Assembly: GCA_934675735.1 (NCBI GenBank)
Contig: CAKURR010000007.1
Location: forward strand, 47,917 to 111,916
DNA: 64,000 nt
Direction of reading: 5' to 3'
Source of the DNA: an uncultured Clostridia bacterium
Lineage (GTDB): Bacteria > Bacillota > Clostridia > Christensenellales > Aristaeellaceae
Below the pieces are notes generated by a model that ran no database searches, was not told the origin of the DNA, and saw only the letters and a list, made by a program, of their open reading frames with translations. Each line of letters starts with the position of its first letter. The stretch's first letter is position 1. A program made the translations under genes and the position numbers. Shown here piece by piece: positions 25,556-33,105 of the stretch.

Positions 25556-25735
25556 CGCGAAGCGAAGAGGGGGGTTGTGGGGATTGATATCATGCGCCCA
25601 CAGCGTGGGATTCAGCATGATATCAATCGGCCCCAAGCAGGCTTGGGCGGCAGCCCAAACGTATCCCTTAAACGAATCATTCGGTAGTTTCAGAGCAGAC
25701 CGCAAAGCGGTCTACGATTGAAACGGGTTCAAACC
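25556..25735. repeat. Intergenic palindromic repeats behind the peptide importer operon
   Basis: Contains CGCGAAGCG-type sequence, a GATTGATATCATG/CATGATATCAATC inverted pair around 25582-25629, an element with TTGGGCGGCAGCCCAA and tail ACGT (about 25648-25668), and the 38-bp hairpin listed at 25687. No gene is visible. Confidence 0.7.
25687..25724 (+). repeat. 38-bp GTTTCAGAGCAG hairpin, copy 1
   Basis: Outer arms GTTTCA and TGAAAC enclose the inner hairpin AGACCGCAAAGCGGTCT. Sister copies at 26932-26969 (inverted) and 46328-46365 have different inner arms that are still paired. Confidence 0.75.
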
Positions 25736-25758
25736 GCAAACTCTTTCTTCCATACGCA

Positions 25759-25807
25759 AAATCGCTCCCTCATCGGATATTTTCCGATTCGGGAGCGATT
25801 TTTTTGC
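25759..25807. terminator. Bidirectional rho-independent terminator between oppF and the rsmH operon
   Basis: ATCGCTCCC pairs with GGGAGCGAT; TTTTTTT follows on the plus strand and a run of A precedes it, so it can stop both convergent transcripts. Confidence 0.8.
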
Positions 25808-25814
25808 TCGTTCT

Positions 25815-25937
25815 TTACCCTCTCCGCTTTCCGCAGATGGTCTCGGCCTCAATCTTCCACACGTTCACCGCGCCGCATTTTTCCATGCTGGCGGCGATTT
25901 CGGTCTTCGCCGTCACCGCCCTGTCTGCCCGCCTCAC
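25815..25937 (-). CDS. Small ORF overlapping the end of rsmH
   Basis: 40 residues (MRRADRAVTAKTEIAASMEK...). The GTG start overlaps the rsmH stop (GTGA) and has GGAGG seven bases upstream, so coupled translation is plausible. In most Firmicutes ftsL follows rsmH, but this product has no membrane span and is not FtsL. It ends just before the terminator. It may be a genuine small protein or the start of a decayed gene. Confidence 0.35.
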   Translation of the reverse strand: MRRADRAVTAKTEIAASMEKCGAVNVWKIEAETICGKRRG

Positions 25938-26881
25938 GGCTGCACCTCCAGCTTCTCGCAGCCGCGCAGCATCGCGCTTCGGGCGCGTGGGTTGCGCTCG
26001 ACCTCTTCCGCGTCCGGCTTGATGCCGCCGCCGCCCAAAACGCGCACAATCGGCTTCTTGCCGCAGATGCACACCGGAATTTTCGGCGGGCAGGTGCACG
26101 GGTTCGCCAGCCGACGGAACGTCTGCTTGACGATTCTGTCCTCCAGCGAATGGAAGGTCAGCACGGCCAATCGGCCGCCCGGGTTCAGCAGATCCGTCAT
26201 GTCCTCCAGCGCCTTTTTCAGCGGGTCAAGCTCGTCGTTGACCGCGATGCGGAGCGCCTGAAACGTGCGGCGCGCGCTGTGGCCGTTATCCTGCATGCGC
26301 ACCTTTTTGGGGATGGCCGCGTCCACACACGCCACCAAATCGCCCGTCGTCTCCAGCGGCTTCTGCGCGCGGTGCTCGCAGATGATCTGCGCGATGCGCA
26401 CCGCCCACTTTTCCTCCGAATAATCGCGCAGAATGCGGGCGATATCCTCCGCGCTCCATGTGTTGACGATGTCTCGCGCCGTCAGCGCCTGGTCCCGGTC
26501 CATGCGCATATCCAGCGGCGCATCCGCATGGTAGGAGAAGCCGCGCTCGGCGGTGTCGAGCTGATAGCTGCTCACGCCGAGGTCAATCATCATGCCGTCG
26601 ATTTTCGTCACGCCGCGTTCGGCCAAAAGCGCCTTCACGTCGTGGAAATTGCCCTTCACCGCGGTGAAGTTGCCCGCCGCGCCCAGCCGATCCGTCGCCG
26701 CCGCCAGCGCGTCGTTGTCGCGGTCGATGCCGTAAAGATGGCCCGTGCCGCCCAGCCGACGCAGAATTTCCGCGCTGTGGCCGCCTCCGCCCAGCGTGCC
26801 ATCCACATAAACGCCGCCTTCGCGCACGTTCAGCATGTCCACCGTGGGCATGAGCATCACGCTCACATGTTCAAAGTTCAT
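25934..26881 (-). CDS. rsmH: 16S rRNA (cytosine1402-N4)-methyltransferase
   Basis: 315 residues, full length, with AAGGAG before ATG 26881. It methylates C1402 of 16S rRNA using S-adenosylmethionine. Diagnostic stretches are HVSVML at the N terminus, DGTLGGGGHSAEIL (SAM binding), DLGVSSYQLDTAERGFSY, and the C-terminal TFHSLEDRIVKQTFRRL. In other Firmicutes it follows mraZ and precedes ftsL in the division/cell-wall cluster; neither is present here. Confidence 0.95.
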   Translation of the reverse strand: MNFEHVSVMLMPTVDMLNVREGGVYVDGTLGGGGHSAEILRRLGGTGHLYGIDRDNDALAAATDRLGAAGNFTAVKGNFHDVKALLAERGVTKIDGMMIDLGVSSYQLDTAERGFSYHADAPLDMRMDRDQALTARDIVNTWSAEDIARILRDYSEEKWAVRIAQIICEHRAQKPLETTGDLVACVDAAIPKKVRMQDNGHSARRTFQALRIAVNDELDPLKKALEDMTDLLNPGGRLAVLTFHSLEDRIVKQTFRRLANPCTCPPKIPVCICGKKPIVRVLGGGGIKPDAEEVERNPRARSAMLRGCEKLEVQP

Positions 26882-26931
26882 ATTTGCTCCTTTTAGCCTG
26901 CATCCTAAAATTTACGTTTGCAAATCGACCC

Positions 26932-26969
26932 GTTTCAATCGTAGAATGCTTCGCATTCTGCTCTGAAAC
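26932..26969 (-). repeat. 38-bp GTTTCAGAGCAG hairpin, copy 2 (inverted)
   Basis: Minus-strand outer arms GTTTCA/TGAAAC with inner hairpin AGAATGCGAAGCATTCT. Together with copy 1 it brackets the rsmH locus as an inverted pair. Confidence 0.75.
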
Positions 26970-26993
26970 TACGTTTTGACGAAATGATTGGGG

Positions 26994-27062
26994 TTACGAT
27001 GGGGCCAGCCCCATACCCCGCTGGGGACAATGTCCCCCATCCCCTTCTTCGCTTCGCGGCGG
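26994..27062 (-). repeat. Two-hairpin palindromic element between folC and rsmH
   Basis: Plus strand reads ACGATGGGGCCAGCCCCAT followed by GGGGACAATGTCCCC, the reverse orientation of the common element. It reads from folC toward rsmH on the minus strand. Confidence 0.7.
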
Positions 27063-27064
27063 TT

Positions 27065-28342
27065 TTAACCTTCTCGTCCTTCTCTCAGCAGTGTTCGCAT
27101 TTCGCCGATCAGATAGAGCGAGCCCGCGCAGACGACATTGCCCTCCGGCCCGGCGAGGCGGCGCGCTTCCTCCAGCGCATCCTTCACATGCGTGCGGGCA
27201 TAGGCGCGAAGCCCCTGCGCTTCAAAAGCCTCAGCCAGCTCCTCCGCGGGCATGGCGCGTGGTATATTCGGCTGGGTGCAGACCACGCAGCGCACGCGCG
27301 ACGCCAGCCGCTGACACATCTTTTCCGTCTCCTTATCGCGCATCATCGCGCTGATGAGCACGGTATTTTCCTTCGGCATCCACTTATCCAGATAGCCGCA
27401 GAGCGCGCGCACACCCGGGTCGTTATGCGCGCCGTCGAGCAGCACGCGGCCGAAGTATTCCAGCCTGCCCGGCCAATGCACGTCGGCCAGCCCTGCGCGA
27501 ACCGCACTCGTCGGTATCTTCATGCCCTTCTTTTTGAGCGCCAGCAGCGCGCCCAGCGCCGCGCAGGCGTTATCCGCCTGATGTCTGCCGCAGAGGGAGA
27601 CGGTCAGCCCCTTGAGCCGCTCGCCGCCGAAGGTCACGTCAAAGGCAATCTGCCTTCGCTGCTCTGCGATGTTTTCCGCCGTCAGTTCATAGACGGGCAG
27701 CTCCTTCCCCTTTGCCGCCGCCAGCAGCACGCCGCGCGCGGCCTTCTCCTGCCTGCCCAGCACGACGGGCACGCCGCTCTTCATAATGCCCGCCTTTTCC
27801 AGCGCAATCTGTTCGAGGGTATCGCCGAGCAGCTGCATATGATCCATGCCCACTTCGGTGATGACGCTGACGGCGGGGCGGATGATATTCGTCGGGTCGA
27901 GCCGCCCGCCGAGGCCGACTTCAATCACCGCGACATCAACCTTTTCCTTCGCGAAGCAGCAGAAGGCGAGCGCCGTGCCCAGTTCAAACTCGGTGACATG
28001 CACGCCCTCTTTTTCGCATGCTTCCACCGCAGGCCAGACGCTTTCCACCAGCGCGGCGAGCTTATCGCCCGCAATGGGTTCGCCGTTCAGGCGAATGCGC
28101 TCGTTATAGACCTCGATATACGGCGAGGTATACAGCCCCGTCTTATACCCCGCCGCGCGGAGCACGCGCTCGGTCATCGCGCAGCACGAGCCTTTGCCGT
28201 TCGTTCCGGCGACATGCACCATTGTCAGGGCATTCTGCGGGTTGCCGAGCTTCGCCATCAGGGCGCGCATATTTTCAAGGCCGTTTTTACAGCCGGTCGG
28301 GTACACGCTGTGAATTTTTTCGATTGCTTCCTGTTCAGTCAT
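27065..28342 (-). CDS. folC: Bifunctional folylpolyglutamate synthase/dihydrofolate synthase
   Basis: 425 residues from ATG 28342, which has AAGGAGG upstream; the frame extending to 28429 is repeat sequence. The enzyme ligates glutamate to folates in the cytoplasm. Mur-ligase signatures: VHVAGTNGKGSCCAM (P-loop), TSPYIEVYNERI, EVGLGGRLDPTN, and DGAHNDPGVRAL in the C-terminal domain. It lies upstream of rsmH on the same strand, separated by repeats. Confidence 0.93.
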   Translation of the reverse strand: MTEQEAIEKIHSVYPTGCKNGLENMRALMAKLGNPQNALTMVHVAGTNGKGSCCAMTERVLRAAGYKTGLYTSPYIEVYNERIRLNGEPIAGDKLAALVESVWPAVEACEKEGVHVTEFELGTALAFCCFAKEKVDVAVIEVGLGGRLDPTNIIRPAVSVITEVGMDHMQLLGDTLEQIALEKAGIMKSGVPVVLGRQEKAARGVLLAAAKGKELPVYELTAENIAEQRRQIAFDVTFGGERLKGLTVSLCGRHQADNACAALGALLALKKKGMKIPTSAVRAGLADVHWPGRLEYFGRVLLDGAHNDPGVRALCGYLDKWMPKENTVLISAMMRDKETEKMCQRLASRVRCVVCTQPNIPRAMPAEELAEAFEAQGLRAYARTHVKDALEEARRLAGPEGNVVCAGSLYLIGEMRTLLREGREG

Positions 28343-28361
28343 AGGGATGACCTCCTTTGAA

Positions 28362-28562
28362 AGGGAACGTTGGGGCGCCGCCCCGAAACCCCGCCAAGAA
28401 CCTGAAACTTCACTCCCTGTATCCCGCACAGCGGGCGTTCGTTCCGTTCCTTAAATTTCCCGCTTTGGGATTGATTGCTTCACAATCAATCCTGTGCTCA
28501 TTCTCGTAAAGAAAACAAACCGTTTGGTAGGGACGCGCATTGCGCGTCCGTCTATGGACAAG
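28362..28562. repeat. Intergenic repeats between valS and folC
   Basis: Facing the folC SD is a minus-strand element (plus strand ACGTTGGGGCGCCGCCCCGA, then a decayed CCAAGAACCTGAA arm). Bases 28528-28552 hold the GC palindrome GGGACGCGCATTGCGCGTCC. A GATTGATTG/CAATCAATC pair lies near 28470-28493. No gene is visible up to the valS terminator. Confidence 0.65.
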
Positions 28563-28640
28563 CTGCCGATTGAGCGCTTTCAGTCCTCTTTAGTTTAACA
28601 CGAATTGCAAACGGGCGCGACATTTTTTTACACGAACGGC

Positions 28641-28672
28641 AAAAAATCGCCGCCGAAGTTTCGGCGGCGATT
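28641..28672 (-). terminator. Rho-independent terminator of valS
   Basis: Minus-strand AATCGCCGCCGAA pairs with TTCGGCGGCGATT and is followed by TTTT, about 25 bp behind the valS stop. Confidence 0.85.
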
Positions 28673-28694
28673 CTCGGCGATATGGATAAAGGGG

Positions 28695-31406
28695 TTACAT
28701 ATTCTTCAAATCTTCGATTCTCGCGTTCAGCTTTTCGAGCTTATCGCGGGAGACGGCCAGCTTTTCGCGCTCCTGCTCGACGAGCTGGGCCGGGGCCTTG
28801 CTCGTGAAGCCGGGGTTATTGAGCTTGGCTTCGCCGCGCTCGATATCGCGCTGCACGCTGTCGCGCTCCTTGGTCAGGCGCGCGGTCTCCTTGGCCACAT
28901 CCACCAGATCGCCCAGCGGGATGAACAGCTCGGCCGCTTCGCTGACGGCGGAAACCGTCTTGGCCGGGGCTTCCTCGCTCTGGCCGAGAATCTGCATGCC
29001 GCTGGCCCACGCAAGGCGGCCGAAATACTCGCCCGCGCCTTCCATCGCGTGCTCCCAGCCCGCCTTCGGGCGCACAATCAGGTGCGCGCGGCGGCCGACG
29101 GAGACATTCATCTCGGCGCGGAGGTTGCGGACGGCGCGGATGACGTCCATCACGCCCTCCATCTCGCGCGCCTCCTGCGGGAAGTCCATCGCGTCATCGA
29201 CCTTCGGCCAGTCGGAGAGCATAATCGTGCCTTCCGTGCCGGGGATGTAGCGATACACCTCGTCGGTGATGAACGGCATGAACGGGTGGAGCATCTTGAG
29301 CAGGCAGATAAGCACGTGGCGCAGCACGGCCAGCGTCGCCGCGCGGCCCTCGCCGTTCAGGCTGACCTTCGCCAGCTCGATATACCAGTCGCAGAACTCG
29401 CTCCACGCGAAATCATAAATCTTCTGCGCGGCCAGGCCGAGGTCGTAATCCTCAAAGTGCGCGCTGACCTCGCGAATGGTGTCGTTCAGGCGGGTGAGAA
29501 TCCACTTGTCGGCGGCGGAGAGCGTCTTGCCCGCCAGCGTCTCGGCCTCGTCGCCCATGTTCATGAGCACAAAGCGGCTCGCGTTCCAAATCTTGTTGGC
29601 GAAGTTGCGGGCGGATTCCACCTTGTCCGTGGAGAAGCGCATGTCGTTTCCGGGGCTCACGCCCATGACCAGCGAGAAGCGCAGCGCGTCCGCGCCGTAC
29701 TGGTCGATGACCTCCAGCGGATCGACGCCGTTGCCCAGCGACTTGCTCATCTTGCGGCCCTGCGCGTCGCGCACGAGGCCGTGAATCAGCACGGTGTGGA
29801 ACGGCGGCTTGCCCATCTGCTCCATGCCGGAGAAAATCATGCGGGCCACCCAGAAGAAAATGATGTCATAGCCCGTAACCAGCACGCTGGTCGGGTAGAA
29901 ATAGGCCAAATCCTCGGTCTTATCCGGCCAGCCGAGCGTGGAGAACGGCCACAGCGCGGAAGAGAACCACGTATCCAGCACGTCCTCGTCCTGCGTCAGG
30001 TGCGTGCAGCCGCACTTCGGGCAGACGGTCGGCGTTTCGCGCGCGACGATGACCTCGCCGCAGTCGTCGCAATACCACGCCGGAATGCGGTGGCCCCACC
30101 AGAGCTGGCGGGAGATGCACCAGTCGCGGATGTTCTCCATCCACGTCATGTAGTTCTTCGCGAAGCGCTCCGGCACGAAGCGGACCTCGCCGTTTTTGAC
30201 GCACTCGATGGCGGGCTTGGCCAGTGGCTCCATCTTCACAAACCACTGCTTGGAGACCATCGGCTCGATGGTCGTGTGGCAGCGGTAGCAGGTGCCGACC
30301 TCGTGCTTGAGCGGCTCGACGCTCTTGAGGTAGCCGCCCGCCTCCAAATCCTTGACGATGGCCTTGCGGGCCTCCATCGTCGTCATGCCCGCGTACTTGC
30401 CGCAGTCGATGACGCGCGGCTCGCCGACGGTCGCCTTGCCACTTGCAAAGAGCGCGTCGTTCTCCGCCTTCTCCTTCGCGCCGGTCATGTGGCCGTCGTA
30501 GGTGAACACGCGGACGATAGGCAGGTTGTGGCGCTGGCCGACCTCGAAGTCGTTCGGGTCGTGCGCCGGGGTGATTTTCACCACGCCCGTGCCCTTTTCC
30601 ATGTCGGCGTGCTCGTCGCAGACGATCGGGATTTCGATATTCATCAGCGGCAGGATGACGTGGCAGCCGTGCAGGTGCGCGTAGCGCGGGTCATTCTCGT
30701 TGATGGCCACGGCGGTGTCGCCCAGCATCGTCTCCGGGCGGGTCGTCGCCAGCTCAAGCTGCTCGCCCGTCTCCTTGACGGTGTAGAGCAGGTGCCAGAA
30801 GTGGCCCTCCTGCTCCTGATACTCGACCTCCGCGTCGGATATGGAGGTGTTGCAGCACGGGCACCAGTTGACCATGCGGTTGCCGCGGTAAATCAGGCCC
30901 TTTTCGTAGAGGTTGTTGAACACCTCGGTGACGGCCTTGCTGCATCCCTCGTCCATCGTGAAGCGCTCACGGCTCCAGTCGCAGCTGTTGCCCATGCGGC
31001 GGGTCTGGCGGACGATGCGTCCGCCGTACTCGTTCTTCCACGCCCACGCGCGGCGCAGGAACTCCTCGCGGCCCACGTCGTGCTTGTCAAGGCCCTCCTT
31101 GCGCATGGCCTCGACAATCTTCACCTCCGTGGCGATGGACGCGTGGTCCGTGCCCGGCAGCCAGAGCGTCGGGTCGCCCTTCATGCGGTGATAGCGCGTC
31201 AGGCTGTCCTGAAGCACGCCGTCCATCGCGTGACCCATGTGCAGCTGACCGGTGATGTTCGGCGGCGGCATCACGATGGTGAAGGGCTTTTTTCCCTCCT
31301 CGCGGTGCGCGACAAACGCGCCGGTCTCCTCCCACTCTTTGTAGAGCTCTCCTTCGATGGCCTGCGGGTTGTAAACCTTGTCCATCTGAGCGGCTTTGTT
31401 TTCCAT
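28695..31406 (-). CDS. valS: Valyl-tRNA synthetase
   Basis: 903 residues from ATG 31406 (AAAGGA upstream). Class I aminoacyl-tRNA synthetase charging tRNA-Val. The HIGH motif appears as PPPNITGQLHMGHAMDG, the KMSKS motif as GRKMSKSLGNGVDPLEVID. Editing domain in the middle, zinc-type CPKC region, anticodon-binding domain, and the C-terminal Val_tRNA-synt_C coiled coil (TARLTKERDSVQRDIERGEAKLNN). The T-box leader upstream makes its expression depend on uncharged tRNA-Val. Confidence 0.96.
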   Translation of the reverse strand: MENKAAQMDKVYNPQAIEGELYKEWEETGAFVAHREEGKKPFTIVMPPPNITGQLHMGHAMDGVLQDSLTRYHRMKGDPTLWLPGTDHASIATEVKIVEAMRKEGLDKHDVGREEFLRRAWAWKNEYGGRIVRQTRRMGNSCDWSRERFTMDEGCSKAVTEVFNNLYEKGLIYRGNRMVNWCPCCNTSISDAEVEYQEQEGHFWHLLYTVKETGEQLELATTRPETMLGDTAVAINENDPRYAHLHGCHVILPLMNIEIPIVCDEHADMEKGTGVVKITPAHDPNDFEVGQRHNLPIVRVFTYDGHMTGAKEKAENDALFASGKATVGEPRVIDCGKYAGMTTMEARKAIVKDLEAGGYLKSVEPLKHEVGTCYRCHTTIEPMVSKQWFVKMEPLAKPAIECVKNGEVRFVPERFAKNYMTWMENIRDWCISRQLWWGHRIPAWYCDDCGEVIVARETPTVCPKCGCTHLTQDEDVLDTWFSSALWPFSTLGWPDKTEDLAYFYPTSVLVTGYDIIFFWVARMIFSGMEQMGKPPFHTVLIHGLVRDAQGRKMSKSLGNGVDPLEVIDQYGADALRFSLVMGVSPGNDMRFSTDKVESARNFANKIWNASRFVLMNMGDEAETLAGKTLSAADKWILTRLNDTIREVSAHFEDYDLGLAAQKIYDFAWSEFCDWYIELAKVSLNGEGRAATLAVLRHVLICLLKMLHPFMPFITDEVYRYIPGTEGTIMLSDWPKVDDAMDFPQEAREMEGVMDVIRAVRNLRAEMNVSVGRRAHLIVRPKAGWEHAMEGAGEYFGRLAWASGMQILGQSEEAPAKTVSAVSEAAELFIPLGDLVDVAKETARLTKERDSVQRDIERGEAKLNNPGFTSKAPAQLVEQEREKLAVSRDKLEKLNARIEDLKNM

Positions 31407-31429
31407 AGTCGTTTCCTTTCTATGCGTAA

Positions 31430-31597
31430 TTACACCATAAACACCATAATCGCGCCGACAACCGCCAGCGCCACGCCCAGCAGCCTCACCTGCTGCACGT
31501 CCTTCTCCTTGTGGCAGAGCCTGCCGCCGAAGAACGTCAACAGCGCGCCGACCGCCAACGCGCAAATGCCCGGAATCATGTTTGACTGAAAATTCAT
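31430..31597 (-). CDS. Small two-span membrane protein upstream of valS
   Basis: 55 residues from ATG 31597, with GGGGGC eight bases upstream. Two hydrophobic segments (GICALAVGALLTFFGG and LLGVALAVVGAIMVFMV) are separated by the basic loop RLCHKEKDVQQVR. It lies 23 bp before valS and behind the T-box, so it is co-regulated with valine-tRNA charging. The family is not recognised. Confidence 0.55.
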   Translation of the reverse strand: MNFQSNMIPGICALAVGALLTFFGGRLCHKEKDVQQVRLLGVALAVVGAIMVFMV

Positions 31598-31616
31598 AAG
31601 TCTTGCCCCCTGAATA

Positions 31617-31799
31617 ACTCCCTCAGTCACGCTCTTGGCGTGCCAGCTTCCTCAAGGATGGAGCCTTTTGGTATACGCCATGGGCACATTGAGAATACAG
31701 TCTCCCTCTTAGAGAGACATCGAATCTGTTACCGTCAGTGGCGGAAACAGACAGATGAGATGCCGAAGGTTGGCTGCCAAAGGCGTGACTGAAGGAGTC
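31617..31799 (-). mobile_element. 183-bp inverted-repeat (MITE-like) element in the valS leader
   Basis: The left end ACTCCCTCAGTCACGCTCTTGGC and the right end, read from the other strand (GACTCCTTCAGTCACGCCTTT), form imperfect inverted repeats of about 25-35 bp. There is no ORF. It begins directly after the T-run of the T-box terminator and ends before the SD of the small membrane protein, so it is transcribed whenever the T-box reads through. Confidence 0.6.
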
Positions 31800-32031
31800 A
31801 AAAAAACGCAGACCGCTTCGCCCCAAAGGACGCAGCAGCCTGCGTGGTACCACCTTATTTCGCATTCCCCCCCACGGGGCAATGCCTCTTTGCGCTGTAT
31901 CGGGCGCGCCCTCTTCCCTCCAAAGCGACCTTCGGCACGCGCTCTCTCCGAATCGCCTTGCAGCCTGTGGGCGATTCTCTCTGACGGCGGCGCGCGCTTA
32001 CTCCTCTTTTTCAACGGGAAACACGTATGTG
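31800..32031 (-). promoter_or_regulatory. T-box riboswitch (tRNA-Val responsive) with terminator/antiterminator
   Basis: The minus strand carries the T-box core AAGGTGGTACCACG followed by a complementary CGTCCTTT, the antiterminator. A competing stem formed by ACGCAG and CTGCGT runs into TTTTTTT at 31800-31806. A long Stem I precedes it. A GTC triplet in GAAGGTCGC is in the expected specifier region, consistent with valine. Confidence 0.88.
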
Positions 32032-32037
32032 TCCTTT

Positions 32038-32066
32038 ATTATAGGCGCTTTCTGCCCGCTTGTCAA
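32038..32066 (-). promoter_or_regulatory. Promoter of the T-box-valS operon
   Basis: Minus-strand consensus TTGACA, 17-bp spacer, TATAAT. Confidence 0.88.
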
Positions 32067-32115
32067 CGGATTTCTCGCGGCAGACGGCTCGCGCAAAGCT
32101 CAGGCGGCCTGCCCG

Positions 32116-32961
32116 TCATCCGTTCCACCTCTCCAGCAGCTTCTGCCCCAGTTCGCTCACGCTGTCCACCTTGCGCGCAAAGCAGCAGCCCGAAGCGTCG
32201 ATTCGGGGCAGGTCGTCCATGTTCAGCAGGGCGGGCAGGCCGCGCTGCGGCTCGTTCCAAATCGAGAAATGCAGCTCCCGATTGACGATTCGCGGCTCAA
32301 ACGCCGTACCGTTGAACACATTCTGAAAGAAAAATTCCTCCGGAATATAGGTGGTGCGCAGCTTCCGCAGGAGCGTTTTCCCCGCGCGGCTGTTTGCCGC
32401 ATACTCGGCCGCGTCGCGCGGCAGGCTCAGCCAGACCATGCCCTTGTGCGGCAGAGCCAGCTTACGCTTCACGTGCAGCATCTCCTGCCAGCGGTCGATG
32501 CGCCCGACCCAGTTCTGCGTTTTTTCGGACGGGTCACGATAATTGAGCCGATGCATGAAGTGATAATGCTCGTAACGGTGCGCCAGCTCGGGGAAATCCG
32601 CCGTATTGAGCCGCTGCATGAACAGGCGCGTTTCGCCTTCAAACCGCTTTTCCATGTCGTCGGCGGAGAGAATCGGCCAATCCTGCGCGCTCATCAGGTG
32701 CAGATAGTGCACGCGCTCATCCTCAAGCGCCATGCGGCACAAATCCAGCAGCGCATACAGGTGATACACGCTTCCCCAGTTGACCTTATATTTGCAAATG
32801 GCCCGCACGTTGGGCAGTCGGCCCAGTTCATCGACCTGCCGCGGGGTAATCGCGCCCTGTGCGTCCGCGTGAATCACGCACAAGCCCCTTTGGCTCAGGG
32901 CCGACGTCAGCGTTTTAAGCGACTCGTAATCCTTATACGCCGTGATGACAAACGCCTGCAT
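32116..32961 (-). CDS. Core-2/I-branching-type glycosyltransferase (GT14)
   Basis: 281 residues from ATG 32961 (AAGGGAG upstream). Resembles beta-1,6-N-acetylglucosaminyltransferases of the Branch family (PF02485): FVITAYKDYESLKTL at the N terminus, HYLHLMSAQDWPI in the nucleotide-sugar region, PEEFFFQNVFNGT and the terminal DASGCCFARKVD. There is no signal peptide or membrane span. It probably decorates a cell-surface glycan; acceptor and sugar are unknown. No other glycan genes are adjacent. Confidence 0.75.
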   Translation of the reverse strand: MQAFVITAYKDYESLKTLTSALSQRGLCVIHADAQGAITPRQVDELGRLPNVRAICKYKVNWGSVYHLYALLDLCRMALEDERVHYLHLMSAQDWPILSADDMEKRFEGETRLFMQRLNTADFPELAHRYEHYHFMHRLNYRDPSEKTQNWVGRIDRWQEMLHVKRKLALPHKGMVWLSLPRDAAEYAANSRAGKTLLRKLRTTYIPEEFFFQNVFNGTAFEPRIVNRELHFSIWNEPQRGLPALLNMDDLPRIDASGCCFARKVDSVSELGQKLLERWNG

Positions 32962-32967
32962 GGTTTC

Positions 32968-33045
32968 TCCCTTCTTGGGGAAACGTCGGGACGCTGTCCC
33001 GAACCCTGCCGGAAAGCTGAGGTTTCCGGACTTCCCGCCTTTTTA
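32968..33045 (-). repeat. Two-hairpin element facing the glycosyltransferase SD
   Basis: Minus strand: CCGGAAACCTCAGCTTTCCGG, then TCGGGACAGCGTCCCGA and ACGT, directly before the ribosome site of the GT14 gene. From 33046 to 33105 nothing else is visible. Confidence 0.75.
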
Positions 33046-33105
33046 TGAATTGTGAAGCATTCCATAGATGATATGGAAGATGCAGGGAACTCTGTTTCTT
33101 TTCGC

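Noticed and set aside
28343..28429. N-terminal extension of FolC
   Set aside because: The extra residues (GSWRGFGAAPQ) are translated repeat; the same peptide appears before tgt and gyrA. The SD supports the inner ATG.
28605..31589. 994-codon open frame on the plus strand
   Set aside because: Entirely antisense to valS; shadow frame from GC bias.
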